A DNA stretch of 64,000 nucleotides. Origin: Moryella indoligenes. Its GTDB lineage: Bacteria; Bacillota; Clostridia; Lachnospirales; Lachnospiraceae. The notes under the pieces were generated by a model. That model searched no databases. It was not told the DNA's origin and saw nothing but the letters and a program-made list of their open reading frames with translations. Each line of letters begins with the position of its first letter. Within the stretch, counting starts at the first letter, position 1. The stretch lies in NCBI RefSeq assembly GCF_030812885.1, contig NZ_JAUSTO010000001.1, forward strand, positions 62,001-126,000, in the 5' to 3' direction. The position numbers and the translations under genes were made by a program. This document shows, in pieces, positions 24,861 through 33,405 of the stretch.

Positions 24861-26174
24861 TTATTTTTCTTGCAAATTTCCGAGTATCTCCCGCACCGCC
24901 GCAAGCAGATTGTCCGCCACAAGCTCCGCCGCAGCGCTGTACTTTCCGTCCGTGCCCGCCTGTCCCGTGCGCACCAGCGCCGTGTGACAGCCGGCGCGGC
25001 GCCCGAGCTCCATATCCACCGTGGAATCTCCGATCACCCATGAGGATGCAAGATCTATATTGTAGCGCTCTGCGGCCTTAAGGAGCATGCCCGGCTTCGG
25101 CTTCCGGCACGCGCAGTCAAGCTTGTACTCCGGCCGCTCTCCCGGAAAGCCCCGATCAGGGTGATGCGGGCAGAAGAAAAGATCATCCACAAATACGCCC
25201 TCTCTTCCGAGCAGTGTCTTCATCTTGCAGAAGATCGTCTGAAGCTCCTCCTCTGTCGTCTCCCCCCGCGCAATCACCGGCTGATTCGTCACAACGATCG
25301 CGAGATATTCCGAAGAATTGATACAGCGCAGCGCCTCACAGACGCCCGGAAGCAGCTCAAACTCCTCCGCGCACCGCACAAAGCCCCGGTAGACATTGAT
25401 CACACCATCCCGGTCCAGAAACAGCGCCTTCTGCCTGTTCTTTAAATTCCGCTTTCCGATAAAGCCGGAGCGAATATCCTCCGCTGCCTTCTCAATCCGC
25501 TCCACCGTTCCCACATCCTTTACGTACTCCGGCGAGCGGTAGGCATACACAGCCTCCCCGCGCTCTGACATAGGCGCAAGCAGCCCCTTCTCAAAATCCA
25601 GCTTCTCAGGACGGTCGACCCGTGAGAGCATCTCCCTCTTTAATATGTAGAGACCCGCATTTACACAGTTATCGTACCAGTACTCCCTGACATTGTGCTT
25701 GGAATCAAAGGCTGTCACCCTGCCCGTCCCATCCGCGCGGATCAGATCCGAGTCAAAGGGGTGCGCATTCGGATGTGCAAAGAGCAGCACCTCCGCATCC
25801 TTCTCAAGGAAAAAGCGCTCCATCCTGTCGATATCAATATCGAAGAGCACATCTCCGAACACCAGCAGAAAGTAAGGCTCTGTGACTCGCTCCCTCAGGT
25901 AGTAAAAAGCTCCCGCTGTCCCAAGCGGCTCCTCCTCCTCGACGTAATCAATCTTCATGCCGAGGGCACTGCCATCCCCGAAATATTCTGTGATCCGTTC
26001 CTTCAGATGGCCCACAACCATGGTCACGCGGGTAATGTTCCAGCGCTTCAGCATCTCCAGCTGCCACGCGAGCAGCGGGCGTCCGAGCAGCGGCACCATG
26101 GGCTTCGGTATCTCTCCTCTGGTAAGTGCCTGAAGCCGCGTTCCCTTGCCTCCCGCCATAATCACCGCCTGCAT
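24861..26174 (-). CDS. fused sugar-1-phosphate nucleotidyltransferase / D,D-heptose bisphosphate phosphatase-like HAD enzyme
   Basis: 437-aa two-domain enzyme. Residues 1 to about 235 are a nucleotidyltransferase (AGGKGTRLQALTRGEIPKPM with the catalytic Arg and Lys; FGDVLFDIDID). Residues about 245-437 are a HAD-IIIA phosphatase of the GmhB/HddB type (FLDRDGVIN nucleophile motif, VVTNQP, CACRKPKPGML, VIGDSTVDMELG, with zinc-type cysteines/His around CPHH and CACR). The pairing matches HddC and HddB of the GDP-D-glycero-D-manno-heptose pathway, although those are often separate. Substrate is inferred. No partner kinase or isomerase is adjacent. Confidence 0.85.
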   Translation of the reverse strand: MQAVIMAGGKGTRLQALTRGEIPKPMVPLLGRPLLAWQLEMLKRWNITRVTMVVGHLKERITEYFGDGSALGMKIDYVEEEEPLGTAGAFYYLRERVTEPYFLLVFGDVLFDIDIDRMERFFLEKDAEVLLFAHPNAHPFDSDLIRADGTGRVTAFDSKHNVREYWYDNCVNAGLYILKREMLSRVDRPEKLDFEKGLLAPMSERGEAVYAYRSPEYVKDVGTVERIEKAAEDIRSGFIGKRNLKNRQKALFLDRDGVINVYRGFVRCAEEFELLPGVCEALRCINSSEYLAIVVTNQPVIARGETTEEELQTIFCKMKTLLGREGVFVDDLFFCPHHPDRGFPGERPEYKLDCACRKPKPGMLLKAAERYNIDLASSWVIGDSTVDMELGRRAGCHTALVRTGQAGTDGKYSAAAELVADNLLAAVREILGNLQEK

Positions 26175-26413
26175 CTCTCATCCTCCCGCTGTTCTTATAT
26201 TTTCCCTCTGCGCTTTTCTGCCGCAGAGTCCGGCTCCCATCCGCTCCCGAGCTTCCCGGAGGGAACCGGTGCTCTTTTCCGCAGAGAGCCAGGATCGCCG
26301 CCAATCATCTTATCACAGCACAGAATGTGCTGTATAGACTCCTGTGAACGAGAATAGTTTACCACAGATCGTACAGGGTATGTATGAGCAACAAAATGAA
26401 ACAGGGAATGATC

Positions 26414-26451
26414 AGAGAGACAGCGGAGCCTTTACACCCCGCTGTCTCTCT
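26414..26451. terminator. strong hairpin in the 26.2-26.6 kb spacer
   Basis: AGAGAGACAGCGG and CCGCTGTCTCTCT form a perfect 13-bp stem. A second perfect 8-bp hairpin (GTGGATGC/GCATCCAC) lies at 26486-26506. The plus-strand side is followed by a modest T-rich stretch. The rest of the 400-base spacer (26175-26581) shows no gene. Confidence 0.5.
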
Positions 26452-26581
26452 GTCTGTTTATCCTGTTCTATCTGCTCTTTTTCCTGTGGATGCTGTCTGC
26501 ATCCACGGTATACCCATCCGGCGTCTTTTCATCTGCACACATCACCCCCCGCGCAGCTCCGGCTCCGCTCTCAGTACAGTC

Positions 26582-27262
26582 TCACTTCTTTCCTGCCGTG
26601 ATAAACGGAGACAGCACACCGCCGAGCCGCGGCAGCGACATGGTCTGGATATACGCCTTTCCCGGTCCGATAATCACGGTATCCACCAGCCCCTCGCCGC
26701 CCAAAAGCTTGTTCTTCAGCCCCTTGACCACGCGGATATCCATCTGGCAGCTCTCCTCCATCAGCGCCACCACGCCGGTGTCGCACACCAGCTCCTCGCC
26801 CGGCATCAGGTCATACTCCTTCACATAACCGTCCAGCTCAAGAAATACCACGCCCGGCCCGGTCACCTTCTGCATGATAAAGCCCTCGCCTCCCAGAAAG
26901 CCCGCACCCAGCTTCTTCTGAAAATGCACGGCCAGCTCCACACCTGAGCTCGCGCAGAGGAACGCGGACTTCTGGCAGATCAGACTCTCTCCCGGGCCCA
27001 GCTCACGCGCAATAATGCTTCCCGCAAAGGACGAGGCAAAGCCGATCTCAGCCGGTCCCTGCGCGGTGTAATAGCTCATGAACATGTTCTCTCCGGAAAA
27101 CATGCGCCCGATGCCGCCTCCGAGGCCTCCCGGCGCCTTTGTCTCCGTGAGTATCGTTCCCTTCGCCCATGTGCGCCCTCCCAGCTCACTGATGATTGTC
27201 TCGCCCGCATCCAGCTGAATGATAACCGCCGGCAGACTTCCTCCCTCAATCTGATAACGCAT
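26582..27262 (-). CDS. AIM24 / TIGR00266-family protein
   Basis: 226-aa cytosolic beta-roll protein of the AIM24 family, whose bacterial function is unknown. The characteristic glycine-rich repeats are clear (GGLGGGIGRMFSGENMFMSYY, GPGESLICQKSAFLCASSGVE, GGEGFIMQKVTGPG). ATG 27262 is preceded by AAAGGAGG; upstream extension is unlikely. Monocistronic with its own promoter. Confidence 0.85.
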   Translation of the reverse strand: MRYQIEGGSLPAVIIQLDAGETIISELGGRTWAKGTILTETKAPGGLGGGIGRMFSGENMFMSYYTAQGPAEIGFASSFAGSIIARELGPGESLICQKSAFLCASSGVELAVHFQKKLGAGFLGGEGFIMQKVTGPGVVFLELDGYVKEYDLMPGEELVCDTGVVALMEESCQMDIRVVKGLKNKLLGGEGLVDTVIIGPGKAYIQTMSLPRLGGVLSPFITAGKK

Positions 27263-27382
27263 AAATTGTCCTCCTTTGTTTTCTATTATTCTTCCGCAGC
27301 TGTCTCTGCACTCTGTCCCGCGCATTTCTTCTGCGTAAAGCTTCCGTTTCTTTATTTATAAGCCTTTTTTCGAATAAAAGAT

Positions 27383-27410
27383 ATTATCCCAGGTATACTT
27401 TTGAGCTCAA
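27383..27410 (-). promoter_or_regulatory. predicted promoter for the AIM24-family gene
   Basis: TTGAGC and GATAAT on the minus strand, 16 bases apart. The remainder of the 27263-27671 spacer is AT-rich with no supported gene. Confidence 0.45.
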
Positions 27411-27590
27411 TTCCTCTGAAATCCGCAACAATATCCAATGGATCAGAAGAACTTGTATAAAAAACAGCAAAAAAATTATACACATTGCATAAATTTCCAA
27501 ATTGCCTCCGAATAGTCAAGGTCTACAATAAGGCAGGCGCAACTCCTCTCGAGGACGAACCGCTTCAGGTAAAATAAACCGCTTTTCCGG

Positions 27591-27618
27591 TTGCTTTTTT
27601 GCCCTCCTGCGCTATACT
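27591..27618 (+). promoter_or_regulatory. predicted promoter for mscL
   Basis: TTGCTT and TATACT separated by 16 bases, about 50 bases before the start. Confidence 0.5.
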
Positions 27619-27671
27619 GCTTTTGGCGGCAAGCTGCCGCACAACTTTGACTTGTATTACAGGAGGGGATT

Positions 27672-28091
27672 ATGAAGAAGTTTATGGAAGAATTCAAGAG
27701 CTTTGCTCTGAAGGGCAATGTGCTTGATATGGCAGTCGGCGTCATCATCGGCAGTGCCTTCAGCGCCATCGTAAAGTCTCTGGTGGACGATATCATCATG
27801 CCGCTGCTCGGTATTCTGCTCGGCCAGATCAACCTCTCCGAGCTGGCCGTCACAGTTCCGAATCCGCTGGGCGGAGCAGATGTGAGTCTCAGCTACGGCC
27901 TGTTCCTTCAGAATATTCTGAACTTCATATTCATTGCCCTTGCAGTCTTTATGATCGTAAAGGCCGCAAATGCCATGATGGAGAATGCCAGGAAAAAGGA
28001 AGAGGAGGCTCCTGCCGAGACCCCGGAGCCGAGCAAGGAAGAGCTTCTGCTCACAGAAATCCGCGATGTGCTGAAGGAGATGAAGCAGTAA
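27672..28091 (+). CDS. mscL: large-conductance mechanosensitive channel
   Basis: 139-aa pentameric membrane channel that opens under hypo-osmotic stress. Amphipathic N-terminal helix (KKFMEEFKSFALKGNVLDMAVG), TM1 pore helix with GVIIGSAFSAIVKSLVDD, periplasm-equivalent loop, TM2 (NILNFIFIALAVFMIVKAAN) and a charged C-terminal helix. AGGAGG precedes the ATG. Single gene ending at a strong terminator. Confidence 0.96.
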   Translation: MKKFMEEFKSFALKGNVLDMAVGVIIGSAFSAIVKSLVDDIIMPLLGILLGQINLSELAVTVPNPLGGADVSLSYGLFLQNILNFIFIALAVFMIVKAANAMMENARKKEEEAPAETPEPSKEELLLTEIRDVLKEMKQ

Positions 28092-28149
28092 GTGCATCCG
28101 GCATCTGCCCGGTGGAGGCGCCCTGAGAGAAAATCCACCTTCCACCTAT

Positions 28150-28207
28150 AGCAAAAAGAATCCGCTGTGCCTCTGCCGTCTGCAGGACACAGCGGATTCT
28201 TTTTGCT
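28150..28207. terminator. bidirectional intrinsic terminator after mscL
   Basis: AGCAAAAAGAATCCGCTGTG and its exact complement form a 20-bp stem. T runs occur on both strands, so it also serves the convergent minus-strand pair. Confidence 0.9.
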
Positions 28208-28272
28208 GAGACACAAACTTCAGGATGCCGTATTCCCTGTAAATCAAAACCATCAAAAGCCGGAAAGAGCAG

Positions 28273-28926
28273 CTACTCTATAATCAGAACAGAGCTGAGC
28301 AGAGTTCCAAATACCGGCGGATGCGCTCTGCCCGAGAGGTAAGCCGAAAACTCAGCCTCATAAAGTTCGCCCCATGAGGCAAGCAGCAGAACGTCGCCCT
28401 CTGCCCTCCTGCTCAGACCGACCACAGTCATATAGTGATCCCTTGCCTCTCCCGCCGAAGCACCGTGCCGCCGCAGCGGCAGCCCCCTTCTTCCTTCCAG
28501 GGCGAAACCGGGTCCCACAGAGAGTATCACCGGAATATCTCGCTGCAGCATACTGTATATAGCCCGACGCAACGCCTCTGCTGTGCAAAAACTCCCCCAG
28601 CGTGCGCGAAACGGAGAGCCGAGCGCTCTTGCACGCCGGTTGAAACTGCGCGCCAGCGAGAGTCCATCCACACCTAGCTCAAAGCGGCGCAGCGGAAAAC
28701 TATGCCAGAGTTTCTCAAGCTCGCTCCTGTACTGCACACCGCTCTGCCTGAAGAAATCCGGATGTGAGCGCTCTCCCGCCTCACGCCACTTCTCCCGCTG
28801 CTCCAGATAAAAAAAGAGATCCGCAAGAGCAATCACACCGCAGCCGGAATGCTGAAATACCATGTCATCAAAGTCATTCTGACTCCCGGCCCCATAAGGC
28901 CCGATAAGCCGTAGTCTCTCCCGCAT
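28273..28926 (-). CDS. putative C39-like cysteine peptidase-fold protein
   Basis: 217-aa protein resembling the C39-like peptidase fold: an N-terminal QHSGCGVIALADLFFY with a candidate catalytic Cys, and a later RDHYMTVVGL with a candidate His, followed by LLLASWGELYE. No signal peptide or membrane segment is seen, unusual for C39-like proteins, which are often exported. Its ATG shares one base with the stop of the upstream NUDIX gene (TGATG), so the two are translationally coupled. The function and even catalytic activity are uncertain. Confidence 0.55.
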   Translation of the reverse strand: MRERLRLIGPYGAGSQNDFDDMVFQHSGCGVIALADLFFYLEQREKWREAGERSHPDFFRQSGVQYRSELEKLWHSFPLRRFELGVDGLSLARSFNRRARALGSPFRARWGSFCTAEALRRAIYSMLQRDIPVILSVGPGFALEGRRGLPLRRHGASAGEARDHYMTVVGLSRRAEGDVLLLASWGELYEAEFSAYLSGRAHPPVFGTLLSSVLIIE

Positions 28927-29474
28927 CAGCGTGTTCTCCCGGCTTGCATGAGATAGTAGACTGCAATATGCACAGCCTGTACAAAGCCGCCTTCCTGAAT
29001 GAGGCGCTGCATCTCCGAACGTGGAACCACAATGGTCTCCATGCACTCCGTCTCATCGAGCTGCCGCTCTGCCTGCTTTCTGCACCCTTCTGCAAGATAG
29101 CAGTAGGCGTAATTGTCCGCAATCGTAGCGTTTGGCGCGATGCGTCCGAGAAAGCTCCAGCACTCGGAGACACAGCCGGTCTCCTCCAGCAGCTCACGTT
29201 TCGCCGCCTCCAGCGGCTCCTCTCCGGGCTCGATACCACCTGCCGGAAATTCTGTCGTCACCTCGGCAATTCCCGGACGAAACTGCCGCACACAGATAAA
29301 ATCTCCTGCTTCATCCCGCGCAGCGATCACAGTGAAGCTGCGATTGTGATAGCTGTAATAGGGACTCAGCTCTCTTCCGTTCGGAAGCAGATAGCTCCTG
29401 CTGCGCAGATCTACCCAGTGATCCTTTTTAACTGTCTGCTCTGTGAGCAGCTTCCACGACAACGAATCGCTCAT
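28926..29474 (-). CDS. NUDIX hydrolase (ADP-ribose pyrophosphatase-like)
   Basis: 182-aa cytosolic hydrolase of nucleoside-diphosphate-linked substrates. A full NUDIX box is present (GGIEPGEEPLEAAKRELLEETG). The preceding beta-strands (FICVRQFRPGIAEVTTEFPAG) fit the ADP-sugar pyrophosphatase subgroup. Start ATG 29474 has GGGGGAG directly upstream. Coupled to the peptidase-like gene. Confidence 0.85.
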   Translation of the reverse strand: MSDSLSWKLLTEQTVKKDHWVDLRSRSYLLPNGRELSPYYSYHNRSFTVIAARDEAGDFICVRQFRPGIAEVTTEFPAGGIEPGEEPLEAAKRELLEETGCVSECWSFLGRIAPNATIADNYAYCYLAEGCRKQAERQLDETECMETIVVPRSEMQRLIQEGGFVQAVHIAVYYLMQAGRTR

Positions 29475-29568
29475 CTTATCTCCCCCCGCCAGCCGGCCTC
29501 CCGGCACGGTTTCTTCTGTGGTTCAATTGATTGTTTTGTAAATGTATCCGCCAGTGGGCTCGGCCCTG

Positions 29569-30981
29569 TCACTGCTTTGAGATCGCCTCCCTCAGTCTAT
29601 GGCCGGCGGAGAGCAGTCTGTCCAGCACACGGTTTAAGCCGTAGCAGACAATCAGGAGGCTGGTGTTCCCAAGCGGGCTGTGATAAAAAAGTCCGATCAG
29701 ACAGTAGACATAGGTGCAGGCTGAAAACCACACGAGAAACCAGAGTCCGAGTCGCACAAAGGGCAGGCGCACAGTCAGAAAAAAGAGGAGCAGCACAAAA
29801 GCAGAGCCCATAGTGACTGCCAGAAAGAGCGGCAGCAGCTCTCCTGCCTCCATTACCAGCAGAAACTCCTTCGCCGGAGTCCTCAGTGCATCTGCAACTG
29901 TATCTCCGGCCACCGCCCCCTGCGCGCTGTCCGCCGCGCGCCTCATAAATTTCGAGAGCAGCGGCAGCACCCATATCTGCAACAGCAGCATGTAGGCCGC
30001 ATTCATCCAGCCCGCATAGCGCGAATGGTTCTCCAGCTCAACGAGGGACAGCACCCAGCGCACTATAAGGGACAAAAAGTAGGAGAGCGCGAGCGCCTGT
30101 GCGATGCGGAGATCCGCCAGCGCATAGAGATTGTTCTGATAGCTGTAGACACTGCTCGAGAAAATGAGCCGCATCACGGCGCCGAAGGAACGTATCCTGC
30201 CGAGATAGATTGTAAGCCCCCAGAGCAGCACACAGAGAAGTATCAGAAGATTCCGCCGTTTCTCATTGAGACTCAGCTTCAGCAGGGCTCTCCGCCTCCT
30301 CTCCTTCCGCTCGCTGCCAAGCTGTGCCGCATCCGTGAAATAATATAAAAAGAATCCAATCGCCACTGCCGTCACAGCACCGATTGAGAGCTGTTCGCCT
30401 CCCTTCAGCACGCACCAATGTGCCACAAGCCAGCCGAACGACGGAAGCAGAGCTGCGACCAGAACCGGCCAGAAATTTCGCGTGCCGAGAAAACTTTCCA
30501 GCAGCACAAAGGGGTAGACCAGAAGGCAGGCGCAGACCGCATACCATGCGACAGTATCATTCCAGTGAAATCCCCTGCCAAAGACACCCGCAAACAGGGT
30601 CAGGAGGGAGCGTATCAAAGTCGCAGTGTACTTTCCGGTCATGAGCCAGGCTGTCGTAAAGTGGTTGTCGAGAAGCGGATAGCCGTACAGGCAGGCATAA
30701 ATATAGAGCAGCAGCGCGAGTACCGCGATGTACAGTGCGCGCAGCCTGCGGCTCTCCCCTGCCAGCACCGAAAGAGCCAGTGCGATCGCAAAAACGGCGG
30801 TGCAGAGCAGCAGAAACACGCAGAAAATGAGCACCATTGCGGTGAGCTCGCCGGGCGAGCGATAGCTGCGGTTTCCGATTGCTTCCGGCACACGCAGGAT
30901 ACCTCCGGCGGCATAGAGGATGCGCCAGAGCAGCAGTATCCCCGCTGAGCCTCCCCCGATTCGAAAAAGTAGCTGTTTCAT
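29569..30981 (-). CDS. polytopic membrane protein of unknown function
   Basis: 470 aa with roughly 11-12 hydrophobic segments. There are two basic cytoplasmic-type loops (GSERKERRRRALLKLSLNEKRR and RRAADSAQ). I recognise no transporter, polymerase or enzyme motif, and nothing in the N-terminal FRIGGGSAG region suggests a known family. ATG 30981 has GGAGG 6 bases upstream. Neighbours (NUDIX gene downstream, a small iron-related protein upstream) do not reveal its role. Confidence 0.65.
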   Translation of the reverse strand: MKQLLFRIGGGSAGILLLWRILYAAGGILRVPEAIGNRSYRSPGELTAMVLIFCVFLLLCTAVFAIALALSVLAGESRRLRALYIAVLALLLYIYACLYGYPLLDNHFTTAWLMTGKYTATLIRSLLTLFAGVFGRGFHWNDTVAWYAVCACLLVYPFVLLESFLGTRNFWPVLVAALLPSFGWLVAHWCVLKGGEQLSIGAVTAVAIGFFLYYFTDAAQLGSERKERRRRALLKLSLNEKRRNLLILLCVLLWGLTIYLGRIRSFGAVMRLIFSSSVYSYQNNLYALADLRIAQALALSYFLSLIVRWVLSLVELENHSRYAGWMNAAYMLLLQIWVLPLLSKFMRRAADSAQGAVAGDTVADALRTPAKEFLLVMEAGELLPLFLAVTMGSAFVLLLFFLTVRLPFVRLGLWFLVWFSACTYVYCLIGLFYHSPLGNTSLLIVCYGLNRVLDRLLSAGHRLREAISKQ

Positions 30982-31132
30982 TTCGTTCCTCCTGTGGCGA
31001 TGCGCCTCCAGCAGCACCTCAGTTCCGCCAGAAAGCACGCCGCCGATTGGTCAGACACCGCAATAAAAAAGAGAGGACAGCCTCAACTATTCTCTCCTTC
31101 ATACACCGGGCCACGGGCAGCATGACCCACAG

Positions 31133-31345
31133 TCAGCTCCTCTGCTTTTCCCTGCGTTCCTTCATAATCTCCTCAAACTGGGCCCGCTCGGAGGAGTAGG
31201 CCGACATGCATCCCATGCCGCAGGAGCCACAGTTTCCATTACAGGAAGAAGCCTTCTTGCTGCCGTGCTTTAAGATATAGCGCACTATGAGTACGATACC
31301 GACAAGAAGCAGTATCCCTATCACTGTTGTAAATCCGTTTGCCAA
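31133..31345 (-). CDS. FeoB-associated Cys-rich membrane protein
   Basis: 70-aa single-pass protein. TM helix at residues about 6-24 (TTVIGILLLVGIVLIVRYI), a basic KHGSKK, then the cysteine cluster SSCNGNCGSCGMGC. This matches the small FeoB-associated family that normally follows feoB, but no feoA/feoB is in this window. TTG start at 31345 with GGGGAGG upstream. Divergent from a DtxR-type regulator, suggesting joint metal-responsive control. Confidence 0.8.
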   Translation of the reverse strand: MANGFTTVIGILLLVGIVLIVRYILKHGSKKASSCNGNCGSCGMGCMSAYSSERAQFEEIMKERREKQRS

Positions 31346-31497
31346 AGCTGTACCTCCCCGGGACTGAGGTCTCTCCCCGTCCCTCTGCTCTGTATTCTAG
31401 CCCTCTCCCCGCCCGCGGTCAAGTCTCTGCACTTTCTTCCTTGTATGCCCATCTGGAATGTGTTAATGTAAGTGCAAGCCAAGAAGGAGGTATCACA

Positions 31498-31863
31498 ATG
31501 CAAATTCATGAATCCGCCGAGGACTATCTCGAAAAAATTCTGATGCTGAAAGAGCAGAACGGCCTGGTTCGCTCCATCGACATCGCCAATTTCATGGGGT
31601 TTTCCAAGCCGAGCATCAGCATCGCAATGAAGCATCTCCGGGAAAACGGCTATATCACCATGGACGGTGAAAACCATATCTTCCTGACCGATTCCGGTGC
31701 AGCGATCGCCTCCCGTATCTACGACCGTCACCAGCGACTCACCCGCTACCTCGTGAAGCTCGGTGTGCCGAAGGAGATTGCGGAAAAGGATGCATGCAAG
31801 GTGGAGCACGACCTGAGTCCCGAATCCTATGCGGCGCTCTGCGCGCATCTTGAAACACTGTAA
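31498..31863 (+). CDS. DtxR/MntR-family metal-dependent repressor
   Basis: 121-aa metal-responsive transcription factor. Begins MQIHESAEDYLEKILMLKE; the winged helix (SIDIANFMGFSKPSISIAMKHL) is followed by a dimerisation/metal domain with RHQRLTRYLVKLGV and DACKVEHDLSPE carrying Cys, Glu and His ligands. It is shorter than MntR and lacks the SH3-like domain of DtxR. AAGGAGG precedes the ATG. Whether iron or manganese is sensed cannot be decided. Confidence 0.85.
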   Translation: MQIHESAEDYLEKILMLKEQNGLVRSIDIANFMGFSKPSISIAMKHLRENGYITMDGENHIFLTDSGAAIASRIYDRHQRLTRYLVKLGVPKEIAEKDACKVEHDLSPESYAALCAHLETL

Positions 31864-31877
31864 ACTGCTCATAACAG

Positions 31878-31926
31878 ACGGCACACTGCCTCAGCAAGCC
31901 CGCTGCGTCAGCGTGCCGTTTTTTTT
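31878..31926 (+). terminator. intrinsic terminator after the DtxR-type gene
   Basis: ACGGCAC and GTGCCGT with an additional CTG/CAG pair, followed by eight T. Confidence 0.85.
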
Positions 31927-31983
31927 ATTACCGGAGAATTTCTCAATTTTCATTTGCTTTTTTTCTGCTTTGGCGCTACATTG

Positions 31984-32012
31984 TTGAGTTGTATTACGAA
32001 GACAAATACTAT
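31984..32012 (+). promoter_or_regulatory. predicted promoter for the antiporter-kinase operon
   Basis: TTGAGT and TACTAT with a 17-base spacer, 24 bases before the start codon. Confidence 0.6.
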
Positions 32013-32035
32013 TTTAACAACACGAGGTTAATGTT

Positions 32036-33391
32036 ATGGGTACTTCTATGATTCCGGCGTGGCTCTGCATTCCCTTTGCCGGACTGCTTCTGAGTATTGC
32101 CGCGGCACCGCTCTTAAGACCCGAATGGTGGGAGCGCAACAAGCTCTGGGCCGTTCTGTTCTGGTCTCTGCTCTTTGTGCTTCCATATGCACTCTTCTAC
32201 GGCCCCTCTTCTGCGACAGAGATTGTACTTGAGTGCATCCTGAATGACTATCTCTCCTTCATCATCATGCTCTTCGGGCTCTTCTGTGTGGCGGGTAATA
32301 TCACCTTCACCGGAGATCTCGCAGGCTCTCCCGCCGTGAACCTGATCTTTCTTCTGATCGGAACGCTGCTCTCCAGTATCATCGGGACAACGGGCTCCTC
32401 GATGCTGATGCTGCGCCCCATGATCAAGATCAATTCCTGGAGACGCAGGAAGAAACACATCATGATCTTCTTCATCTTTCTGATCTCCAATATGGGAGGT
32501 GCGCTCACGCCGCTCGGTGATCCGCCTCTGCTCATGGGCTTCATGAGAGGCGTGCCTTTCCTCTGGAGCCTTCACCTGATGCCGATTCTGCTCTTCAACA
32601 TGGTGATCCTGCTCTTCGTCTTCTGGCATCTGGACAGCATGAACTACCGCAGGGATGTGGCGCAGGGCTACCGCCCGGATATCAGCGAGCCCGGCACGGA
32701 GCTCTCCTTAAAGGGCGGGCACAATGTGATCTTTCTGCTGATGATCATCCTTGCCGTCGTACTGAGCGGAACCCTGCCCTCCAATCCGGCCTTTCTCGAC
32801 GCAGAAGGGGCCGTGAAGGGCATCCATGTATTCGGCGAGGTGACACTCAGCTACCCCTCCCTCATTGAGATCGCTCTGATCCTCGCAGCGGCCTTCCTCT
32901 CCTTTAAGACTACGCCGGAAGAGATCCGCCGGGCAAACCACTTCACCTGGGGCGCCATTGAGGAGGTCGCACAGCTTTTCGTCGGAATTTTCATCACCAT
33001 GCAGCCCGCCCTCATGATCCTGAAGGAGCTCGGCCCGAAGCTCGGCATCACCCAGCCCTTCCAGCTCTTCTGGGCGACCGGCGCTCTCTCAAGCTTCCTC
33101 GACAATACGCCGACCTACCTCGTATTCCTCACAACCGCCGGAACGCTCGGCGCGGTACAGGGTGTGCAGACCTCGCTCGGCATGATCCCGGTGAAGCTCC
33201 TCGAGGCCATCTCCTGCGGCGCCGTATTCATGGGCGCAAACAGCTACATCGGCAATGCGCCGAACTTCATGGTAAAATCCATCTCCGACGAGAACGGTAT
33301 TCATATGCCTTCCTTCTTCGGCTACGTACTCTGGGCACTTACCTTCCTGGTGCCCGTGTTCCTGATCGACACACTGATTTTCTTCCGCTGA
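32036..33391 (+). CDS. sodium:proton antiporter-like ion transporter (NhaD/CitM-type)
   Basis: 451-aa membrane transporter with about 11-12 hydrophobic segments. The conserved loops ISNMGGALTPLGDPPLLMGF and FLDNTPTYLVF are characteristic of the ion-transporter superfamily containing NhaD and citrate/arsenite carriers. The ion is uncertain; Na+/H+ exchange is the usual annotation. GAGG sits 8 bases before ATG 32036. It is followed after 14 bases by a cytidylate-kinase-like gene, a stable-looking two-gene operon. Confidence 0.8.
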   Translation: MGTSMIPAWLCIPFAGLLLSIAAAPLLRPEWWERNKLWAVLFWSLLFVLPYALFYGPSSATEIVLECILNDYLSFIIMLFGLFCVAGNITFTGDLAGSPAVNLIFLLIGTLLSSIIGTTGSSMLMLRPMIKINSWRRRKKHIMIFFIFLISNMGGALTPLGDPPLLMGFMRGVPFLWSLHLMPILLFNMVILLFVFWHLDSMNYRRDVAQGYRPDISEPGTELSLKGGHNVIFLLMIILAVVLSGTLPSNPAFLDAEGAVKGIHVFGEVTLSYPSLIEIALILAAAFLSFKTTPEEIRRANHFTWGAIEEVAQLFVGIFITMQPALMILKELGPKLGITQPFQLFWATGALSSFLDNTPTYLVFLTTAGTLGAVQGVQTSLGMIPVKLLEAISCGAVFMGANSYIGNAPNFMVKSISDENGIHMPSFFGYVLWALTFLVPVFLIDTLIFFR

Positions 33392-33405
33392 GGAGGTGAA
33401 CTACA

